From positions 1 to 32,490 of the forward strand of contig CAZLSW010000032.1 in the NCBI GenBank assembly GCA_964562375.1: a DNA stretch of 32,490 nucleotides, given 5' to 3'. Shown here piece by piece: positions 16,316-23,400 of the stretch; position 1 is the first letter of the stretch, and each line of letters begins with the position of its first letter. Under the pieces are notes generated by a model. The model was not told the DNA's origin, did no database searches, and saw only the letters and a program-made list of their open reading frames with translations. The stretch comes from JAJPXC01 sp964562375. GTDB taxonomy: Bacteria; Bacteroidota; Bacteroidia; Bacteroidales; Muribaculaceae. Position numbers and translations under genes: made by a program.

Positions 16316-18001
16316 ATGAAACATATTATAGCTTCTATACTGACCCTGGCCACCCTTTCCGCCACTTCTCAACAACTACCCTTTACCACCGACCTGTATA
16401 TGATCGGAGGAGCCACTCCCAACGGCTGGGACAACACCGCGGGCATTCACCTCACCACCGCACCGGGCCAAAGCGACATCCTCAGCTGGATCGGGAGTCT
16501 CAACTCAGGCGACTTCAAATTCATTCTCACCCCCGGCACTTGGATGCCCGCTTACAACGCCCTACAAAGCGACCAGCCAATCACTCTGGGCGTCACCTAC
16601 CCCATGGTAAAAAATCTCAACTACGAGGTGGATGACCACAAATTTATGCTCACCAAAAGCGGGCTATATCAGGTGACGGTGAATCTCGCCGACAAGTCCA
16701 ATCCTACGCTTGTCGTCTCAGAGGCTCCAACGGTCGACATTCCAGGGGTCACAGCTCTCGGCTCAGCGATTCCCAATGGCTCAGCCTCGCTTTCCAAACA
16801 AAATTCCTACACTTATATCTACGAAGGCGAATTGCAAAAAGGCGACCTGTGGTTTTCCCTCCCCTCAGGCGAGTGTATTGTACCCGTTCTGGCCGACATC
16901 GACATCCTCGACCAAGGTTTTTTTGTTACCACCAACGACAATCCCGCCCAGCGCCGATGGAATGTTGCGGTGGCTCAACGGCGCTGTCGTATCGCCCTTG
17001 ACTTCCTCAACCAAACGGTAACTATAGAATCCGTGACTCCTCCCAGCACCCTTTATTTGGTGGGGGGTGCCTCCAAAATCGGTTGGAGTGCCGAGGCGGC
17101 CATCGAAATGCCAGCCGACGTTGACAATCCATGGATGTTCACATTTCACGGCGTGCTGCGCAACCGCACCGACAACGTAGAGCCCACAAGCTTTAAAATA
17201 CTGGCCCAACTCGACTGGGGTCCCACCTCCTACCATCCCGTTACCGACCTCCAAAACATCCTGGAAGCCACGACCTTCGTGGAAAATGGCGATGACACGA
17301 AGTGGACTATCGACCCCACACAGCAAGGCTACTACACCATCACTCTCGACCTTGAGCACAACACCCTCTTGGCCACATTCGACCAAGAGTACACCGGCGT
17401 GGAATACGCCGACAATCTATATATGATTGGCGGCGCCACCGAGGCGGGCTGGATCCTGGAAAACGCGATCCCTATGGTGCGTGACCAGGCCGATCCAGCG
17501 CTGTTCACATTCACAGGCGACCTACGCTATCGCGGCGAGAATGAGGATCCTCGCCAATTCAAAATCCTGGGTCAACGCGGCTGGGGCCCCTACTCTCTTC
17601 ATTCCACCGTCCAAGATGAGGACCCGCTTTCAGCTACTGTCCTCGTAGAGGGGGGAGATGACAACAAGTGGAGCGTAGCCTCCGACAAGGAGGGCACTTA
17701 CACAATCACCGTCAACCTGGCCAATCTCTCCATTCACGCCTATTACCACGATAATCCATCGCCGTCCAATGACGAGGCCGGTACGGCTACCCTTACCGCT
17801 TGCCAAGCGAAAATCTCGGCAATTGACGGGTGCATTCGAGTTATCACCGATGGCTATCCTATCGACGCCGCTTTGGTGACGTTGCAAGGTCGTACCCTCT
17901 CATTGGTCCATGGATCCGGGACCCTCGTCTTGGGGGAGAATCTTCCCTCGGGAATCTATTTTGTGGTAACCTCTGAGGGTACCCGCAAAATACGGTTATA
18001 G
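16316..18001 (+). CDS. Secreted four-module SusE/F-like glucan-binding protein
   Basis: A 561-residue protein with a signal peptide (MKHIIASILTLATLSATSQQ) and no lipobox. It carries SusE/F-type modules starting near residues 27 (LYMIGGATPNGW), about 140 (divergent, VTALGSAIPNG), about 245 (LYLVGGASKIGW) and about 372 (LYMIGGATEAGW). The last two are close copies of each other (both contain FKIL and a WGP-Y pattern), which suggests internal duplication. The C-terminus (about 490-561, ending GIYFVVTSEGTRKIRL) resembles a type IX secretion sorting domain. Only 6 nt separate it from the GH31 gene, so they form an operon. No catalytic motif is visible. Binding of alpha-glucan for the GH31 enzyme is inferred from context. 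Confidence 0.8.
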   Translation: MKHIIASILTLATLSATSQQLPFTTDLYMIGGATPNGWDNTAGIHLTTAPGQSDILSWIGSLNSGDFKFILTPGTWMPAYNALQSDQPITLGVTYPMVKNLNYEVDDHKFMLTKSGLYQVTVNLADKSNPTLVVSEAPTVDIPGVTALGSAIPNGSASLSKQNSYTYIYEGELQKGDLWFSLPSGECIVPVLADIDILDQGFFVTTNDNPAQRRWNVAVAQRRCRIALDFLNQTVTIESVTPPSTLYLVGGASKIGWSAEAAIEMPADVDNPWMFTFHGVLRNRTDNVEPTSFKILAQLDWGPTSYHPVTDLQNILEATTFVENGDDTKWTIDPTQQGYYTITLDLEHNTLLATFDQEYTGVEYADNLYMIGGATEAGWILENAIPMVRDQADPALFTFTGDLRYRGENEDPRQFKILGQRGWGPYSLHSTVQDEDPLSATVLVEGGDDNKWSVASDKEGTYTITVNLANLSIHAYYHDNPSPSNDEAGTATLTACQAKISAIDGCIRVITDGYPIDAALVTLQGRTLSLVHGSGTLVLGENLPSGIYFVVTSEGTRKIRL

Positions 18002-18048
18002 GGTGATTCACCAATCGCGTTATTACCGTATTGCGGTATTACGTGATT
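18002..18048. terminator. Hairpins between convergent genes
   Basis: Two hairpins fill the 51-nt gap between the plus-strand binding protein and glmS. One is GGTGA-T-TCACC at 18002-18012. The other is a longer imperfect stem with arms at 18013-18028 and 18034-18048 and a TATTG loop. Neither has a long T tract, but the position suits a two-way terminator. Confidence 0.45.
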
Positions 18049-18052
18049 ACGA

Positions 18053-19900
18053 CTACTCTACGGTTACCGATTTGGCGAGGTTGCGGGGGCGGTCGACGTC
18101 CTTGCCCTTGTTGACGGCGATGTAGTAGGCCAGTAGCTGCAACGGGATTGACGATACGATGGGGGTGAGGCATTCGGGCACCTCGGGCACCTCGAGGCAG
18201 CAGTCGGCCAGGCGTTCCATCTTGTCGTTACCCGGGTTGACGATGGCGATTACCGAGCCACCGCGCGATTTCACCTGCTCAACGTTTGACACGATTTTGT
18301 CGTAAAGCGAGTCGTTGGGAGCGATGATTACGGTGGGCATCTCGCGGTCGATAAGGGCGATAGGGCCGTGCTTCATCTCGGCGGCAGGGTAGCCCTCGGC
18401 GTGGATATAGGAGATCTCCTTGAGCTTGAGGGCGCCTTCAAGGGCGGTGGGATAGTTGTAGCCGCGGCCGAGGTAAAGGAAGTTGTGGGCGTAAGTGAAC
18501 ATGCGCGATAACTGGCGTATAGGCTCGTCAAGCTTTAGCACCTCTTTGATGGTTTCCGGCATGTGCATAAGAGCCTGGGCGACCTCGCGCACCTTCTCGC
18601 GGCTAACGGTACCACGGATTTGGCCTGCGCAGAGGGCCAGTAGGGTGAGCACGGTCACTTGGCCGGTGAAGGCTTTTGTGGAGGCCACGCCGATTTCGGG
18701 ACCCACATGGATGTAGGTACCCGAGTCGGTGTTACGGGGGATGGATGCTCCCACAACGTTGCATATTCCGTAGACCCATGCGCCTTTGTCGCGGGCAAGC
18801 TGGATGGCGGCCAGGGTGTCGGCCGTCTCGCCCGATTGGGAGATGGCGATCACTATGTCGTTGCGGCCAATCATGGGGTTGCCGTAGCGGAACTCGCTGG
18901 CGTATTCCACCTCGACGGGAATCTTGCACAGCTCTTGGATGACGCGCTTGCCGATGAGGGCGGCGTGCCACGACGTGCCGCAGGCGACGATGACGATACG
19001 GTGGGCCTGCAAGAAGCGCTCGGCGTTCTCGACCACTCCCGAGAGGACTACGCGCGAGCAGTCGTCGGTGATGCGCCCGCGCAGGCAATCAAGCAGGGTG
19101 TTGGGCTGCTCAAAAATTTCCTTGAGCATAAACGCGTCGTATCCGCCTTTCTCCAGTTGGGCCACGCTCATTTTCAGGGGCTGGATGTCGATGTCGGAAG
19201 GCTCGTCGGTGTCGAGACTCTTGATTTGCAGGGGTTTGCCACGCTCGATGACGGCCAACTCGTTGTCCTTGAGGTATACAACTTGGTCGGTGAAACCCAC
19301 GATAGGGGTGGCGTCGGAGGCGAGGAAAGTCTCGTCGTCACCAATTCCTATTACCAAGGGCGAACTCTTACGGGCGGCGATCAAGCGGTCGGGACGTCCT
19401 TGTTCGACCACCACAATGGCGTAGGCTCCCTCCACTTGCAGCAGGGCCTCGCGCACGGCCTCAACAAGGTCGCAATGGTTTTCGTTTTGGACGTATTCTA
19501 TCAGCTGGGCGAGCACCTCGGTGTCGGTTTCCGATTTAAACGTGAAACCGTGCTGGGCGAGGGCTTCGCGGAGCACGGCGTAATTCTCGATCGTGCCGTT
19601 GTGGACGATTGCGATACGGCCCGATTGGGATGTGTGGGGATGGGCGTTGGTGTCGTTGGGCTCGCCGTGGGTGGCCCAGCGGGTGTGGGCGATACCGGCA
19701 TTACCCGAGGTGTCGCGAGCCGAGGCGACGGTCTCCAGGTTGTCGACCTTGCCGCGAGCCTTGTACACGGCCAAGGAGCCGTCTTCACGAGCCAGGGCAA
19801 CGCCAGCCGAGTCGTAACCGCGATATTCCAGTCGGCGCAAGCCTTGAATCAGGATTGGGTAAGCGTCTTGTGAACCAATATAGCCAATAATTCCGCACAT
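18053..19900 (-). CDS. glmS: Glutamine-fructose-6-phosphate aminotransferase (isomerizing)
   Basis: GlmS makes glucosamine-6-phosphate from fructose-6-phosphate and glutamine, the entry step to UDP-GlcNAc for peptidoglycan and lipopolysaccharide. The ATG at 19898-19900 is chosen because it gives MCGIIGYIG, so Cys2 becomes the N-terminal catalytic nucleophile after Met removal. The reading frame is open 19 codons further upstream, but that extension would block the active site. The N-terminal glutaminase domain shows RRLEYRGYDSAG, HTRWATHG and HNGTIENY. Two SIS sugar-isomerase domains follow (VACGTSWHAALIGK; ISQSGETADTLAA; LGRGYNYPTALEGALKLKE), and the C-terminus ends in PRNLAKSVTVE. The length of 615 residues is normal. 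It is cytoplasmic and unrelated to the PUL, though it draws on the same hexose-phosphate pool. Confidence 0.97.
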   Translation of the reverse strand: MCGIIGYIGSQDAYPILIQGLRRLEYRGYDSAGVALAREDGSLAVYKARGKVDNLETVASARDTSGNAGIAHTRWATHGEPNDTNAHPHTSQSGRIAIVHNGTIENYAVLREALAQHGFTFKSETDTEVLAQLIEYVQNENHCDLVEAVREALLQVEGAYAIVVVEQGRPDRLIAARKSSPLVIGIGDDETFLASDATPIVGFTDQVVYLKDNELAVIERGKPLQIKSLDTDEPSDIDIQPLKMSVAQLEKGGYDAFMLKEIFEQPNTLLDCLRGRITDDCSRVVLSGVVENAERFLQAHRIVIVACGTSWHAALIGKRVIQELCKIPVEVEYASEFRYGNPMIGRNDIVIAISQSGETADTLAAIQLARDKGAWVYGICNVVGASIPRNTDSGTYIHVGPEIGVASTKAFTGQVTVLTLLALCAGQIRGTVSREKVREVAQALMHMPETIKEVLKLDEPIRQLSRMFTYAHNFLYLGRGYNYPTALEGALKLKEISYIHAEGYPAAEMKHGPIALIDREMPTVIIAPNDSLYDKIVSNVEQVKSRGGSVIAIVNPGNDKMERLADCCLEVPEVPECLTPIVSSIPLQLLAYYIAVNKGKDVDRPRNLAKSVTVE

Positions 19901-19936
19901 ATTTAAATAAGCAACTAAGTGATGGGCAGAGGCCCG

Positions 19937-19994
19937 AAAAAAAACCACGCAAAGCACCTTGGGGGCTTTTGTGCCCTTTCGTGTCTTTTCGTGG
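19937..19994 (-). terminator. Terminator of tRNA-Leu
   Basis: On the minus strand a stem of about 12 bp (CCACGAAAAGACAC pairing with GTGCTTTGCGTGG, with small mismatches) is followed directly by eight T residues (19944-19937). It lies just past the tRNA 3' end and 36 nt before the glmS ATG. No good promoter for glmS is visible after it, so glmS may depend partly on readthrough. Confidence 0.7.
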
Positions 19995-20017
19995 TCAAAT
20001 TTTGGTCAAATGTCTTG

Positions 20018-20104
20018 TGGTACTCGAAGTGGGACTTGAACCCACACAGCCGTTATGGCCAAGGGATTTTAAGTCCCTCGTGTCTACCATTCCACCATTC
20101 GAGC
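20018..20104 (-). tRNA. tRNA-Leu (anticodon UAA)
   Basis: An 87-nt tRNA including an encoded CCA (20018-20020). The acceptor stem pairs GCTCGAA with TTCGAGT (one G-U pair). The anticodon stem AGGGA/TCCCT encloses the loop CTTAAAA, which gives anticodon TAA. The long variable arm (around GGCCATAACGGCT) is typical of leucine tRNAs, and the T arm contains GGTTCAAGTCC. Confidence 0.96.
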
Positions 20105-20116
20105 GGTTTTGTGGCG

Positions 20117-20150
20117 CAAAGTTACACTTTTTCCTTCAATCCGCCGCAAA
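20117..20150 (-). promoter_or_regulatory. Promoter of tRNA-Leu
   Basis: On the minus strand, TTTG (20150-20147), a 22-nt spacer and a perfect -7 box TAACTTTG (20124-20117) end 12 nt before the tRNA 5' end. This matches the Bacteroidales promoter consensus. Confidence 0.7.
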
Positions 20151-20225
20151 ATCTACGCGAAAAAATTACGCGGGCCCACAGGACGTGTCGACATCATCAC
20201 GCGCGATTTGGTAGCCTCTTTTATT

Positions 20226-20337
20226 GGTTCACTTGCAAAAACCTGTGTTTAATGGGATATACTCTGGGATGGTGGTCGGCAAGCCGACCACCATCCCCAC
20301 CTTGGCTAAACCCAAACACACAAATTTGCAGGTGCCC
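20226..20337 (+). mobile_element. MITE-like palindromic element, copy 1
   Basis: A roughly 112-bp element with imperfect terminal inverted repeats, GGTTCACTTGCAAAAACCTG at the left and, read inward from the right, GGGCACCTGCAAATTTGTGT. A central palindrome has 15-bp arms (20266-20280 and 20283-20297) around AA, with core GGTGGTCGGC / GCCGACCACC. It is similar over its length to the inverse of the element at 25687-25795, including the shared CCTGTGTTT and ATGGGATATAC stretches. TTTTATT lies on both sides (20219-20225 and 20340-20346), a possible but T-rich target duplication. It carries no gene of its own. Confidence 0.7.
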
Positions 20338-20367
20338 TTTTTTATTTTCTTTTATTCCACAAGAACA

Positions 20368-20406
20368 AAAGTTCACAACCTTGTGAACCACAACCTTGTG
20401 AACTTT
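20368..20406. repeat. Palindromic 15-bp tandem duplication
   Basis: CACAACCTTGTGAAC occurs twice in tandem (20374-20388 and 20389-20403). The first copy forms the palindrome GTTCACAA-CC-TTGTGAAC (20371-20388). Outer arms AAAGTTCACAA (20368-20378) and TTGTGAACTTT (20396-20406) are also exact reverse complements. This gives three half-sites able to form alternative hairpins or to bind a dimeric protein. Confidence 0.8.
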
Positions 20407-20427
20407 CGCTAATCACTTGAAACAGAA

Positions 20428-20463
20428 AGCCCCCGAAGAAGCCAAAAAGGCTCCCCGAGGGCT
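20428..20463 (-). terminator. Terminator of the LRR gene
   Basis: On the minus strand, AGCCCTCGGGGAGCC pairs with GGCTTCTTCGGGGGCT across a TTTTT loop, with one bulge and G-U pairs. TTTCTGTTTC follows the stem. It lies about 34 nt after the LRR stop codon. Confidence 0.65.
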
Positions 20464-20468
20464 TGTAA

Positions 20469-20496
20469 TTGTGCACTATGCACTATGCATTGTGCA
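20469..20496. repeat. Heptanucleotide repeat, 4 degenerate copies
   Basis: Read on the minus strand, directly after the TAG stop of the LRR gene, come TGCACAA, TGCATAG, TGCATAG and TGCACAA: four 7-bp units, 28 bp in all. The array abuts the stop codon with no gap and precedes the terminator stem. Confidence 0.85.
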
Positions 20497-23400
20497 CTAC
20501 TTCAAGTAGACTTTCTTGCCGGCGATGATGTAGAGGCCGGGGGCGAGGGAGCGGATCTGCTCGGGGGTGGCGTCACGCATCAGCAGCATGCCCTGGATGT
20601 TGTAGACGTCGTTGGGGCGATCGCTGCTGAAAGAACTGTTGCCATTGGCACCGTTGGCGGGAATAAGCTCGACTGACGACTGGCCGTTGCCGGAGAAGGT
20701 GACGGAGGCCACGGGGCCGTCGGCGTACATCGTCTCGGCGATGATCTTGCACTCGGCATAGTCACTGTCCTTGGGACGTGCCTTCATCACGATGTCGCTC
20801 AGCACGTCGCCGAGGGCCGTGGGGTCGACGATTGTCACCACGCCGTTGTTGTCGACGGTGGCGAAGTCGGGGTTGGTCGACCGCCAGAAGATCTGCGGGA
20901 GGGTGGCATCGGAGGGAAGCACGCTTGCCGACAGTTGGAACTGTCGCCCGGCCTCCAGTTGGTCAACGTCTGGCACACCGTCGGTGTCAAGCTCGATGTC
21001 GGTTGCGAGTACAAGGGTACGGTCTTCAAAGCGATACCAGCAGCGGGGATAGTTGTAATAAGCATCCACGCTCTCCTCGGGCACGTAGAGCGGCGAGCCG
21101 TAATAACTGAAAGTATTGTTATTGGCCGAAGGAGGCGTAACAGCGGCAACCGCCACTTGCGTTAATGAGTTGCTTCCGTCGAAAGCTTTCTCTCCCAACT
21201 GGGCGATGCCGGCTCCGATTGCCACGGTGGATACATTACAGCTCTGGAAAGCTCCGGTGCCGATGGTCTCCACATTAGCGGGAATAACGATGTCGGTGAG
21301 TCCCGAGCATCCAATGAACGCGCTGTCGCATATCTCTTTCAGGCCGGATCCGAAGTTCACCTGGGTAAGGTTGGTGTTACCGGAGAACACTCCTCCGGGG
21401 ATAGTGGTGACATTGTTGCCGAAAGACACTTGTTTCAGGCCCGTCTGGGAGGCAAACACGCTCATGTCGCAGTCTTTTCCGATATAAGCGTCGGTGAGGG
21501 CAGTGGAACTATGGAAAGCCTCGGCATTTATTGTCATGTACTCCGGCGACTCCTCGATTTTAATGGAGCTTAGTGGCACAAATGCAAAGGCATAATACCC
21601 GATTGATGATATTGAACCCGGAAGCGTGATCGACTCCAAAGCGTAGCATCTTTGGAAAGCATAATCTTCGATTGAGGTTTGAGATTGTGAGAGCGTCACA
21701 CTGCTTAAAGAGGTGCAATAGCCAAAACCAGAAACATTCGGATTGCTCTTGGGCCCGAATGTTACAGATCGTAGCACCTCATTTCTCCCCTGACCCAGAA
21801 CTGAAAGAGGACGACCAATATACAAATCAGCCGGGCTTTCGCTCCAACAACCACCACCTGTAAGCGTGTCCTCGGAATCTTCGATATTGATGGAACTAAG
21901 GGTTATATTACATCCGAATGCCTGGGACCCAATACTTGACACAGATGTAGGTATTGTTAGCGTTTCCAAGCTCTGGCAGCCATAGAAAGCGCTTGCGCCT
22001 ATTGAGCTTAGCTTGTCGTTTAACTCTAATTTACGCAGAGAGCATTGGCCATTGAAAGCATTGGCCCCTATTGTCGTGACAGCCGACCCCATCTTCACAT
22101 ATTCCAATTTCGGAGTGATGTCCAACGTGGGCAAAGACGTTAAATACCCGTTTACGCTATAGTGCGCCCCGGGATAGAAGTCTACGCGGCCCGAACTTCC
22201 ATACGATCCTTTAATTTCAAACTGCGATGGGATAGCAGCATATCCAGGGGAGGCTTCTCCAGTGATATCGTCATTTATATTGACGCCATGTGAACCACCA
22301 ATCCTATTCCCATCCTCGTCATAGAATGTCACTGTATAACTGTCGCTACTACTTGCATCGATGAATTTGATAGTTCGCCAATCTTTGAGGTAGAAGGCGC
22401 GGTCGCCAATCGTGGTGACAAAATCGGGAATGTAAATGGAGCCAAGATTATAACAGTTCTCAAATGCCGAGTTCCCGATAGTGGTAATCTGGGTACCTAA
22501 CGTAACGTTAGATAAGCGGGTACAGCCATAGAAAGTGCCGTCAGGGACGTATACCAGCGATGCCGGCATCGTCGCGTCGGTTAATTTTACACAATCCGAG
22601 AACACATACGAGCCCATGTTATTCACGCTATATGGCAACTCGATTGAGGTAAGCGCGGTGCAATTGGCGAAGGCGTTGTCACCAATGGATTTGAGAGAGG
22701 TGGGTAAGGATATGGATTCCAAGGCAGGGCAGTCGGAGAATGCGCCGTCACCTATGGAAAGAAGGGTGGAAGGAAGAGATATGGAATTCAAAGAATAGCC
22801 GTCGGCAAAAGCCTGAGCGCCAATTGAAGTCAATCCTTCCGGCAGGGTAATAGATTCCAACCTTCGGTTACTATAGAACGCCCCATCACCGATGTTTTCT
22901 ATGGATCCTGTCACGTTAATCGTAGTGAGACCGCAATAATAGAAAGCATTGGCCCCTATATTCTTTACTGAACCCAAAATGTTAAGTTCTCGCATGGAGG
23001 TACACCAATAAAATGCATAGTCCCCCACCGTTTCCACCGATTCGGGCAATGTTAGGCTCGAAATTGGATTGTTTGCAAAAGCCCTTTCCCCAATAGTCCT
23101 TAATGTTGAGGGCAAGGTGACGGAAGTTAATTTTACACCGTTATAAGGCGATGACCCTGTGTAAAAAGCCGAGGGCCCTATGGCTGTAACTTTATAGAAC
23201 ACGGCATCGTCACCATCCTCATATACCACACGCGACGGGATAGAGGCGTTGACCATCGTGTCATCAACTGGGCCTGTCACAATGGCTTCCTTGGTCTCGT
23301 GGATTAATTTATAATTAAAGACATCGTCGCTCAATGTTCCTATGGTGTTCTCGCCGTAGGAGATATTATTGAACAAGCACCACACTGGGGCCATCGCATA

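Noticed and set aside
19901..19957. Upstream extension of glmS by 19 codons
   Set aside because: It would put residues before the catalytic Cys that must be N-terminal, and the extension (MLCVVFFRASAHH...) resembles no GlmS.
19919..20386. 155-codon plus-strand open frame over tRNA-Leu and MITE-like copy 1
   Set aside because: It runs through the complement of a tRNA gene and a palindromic repeat. The peptide similarity to frames at 25529-25835 comes from the shared repeat, not from a gene.
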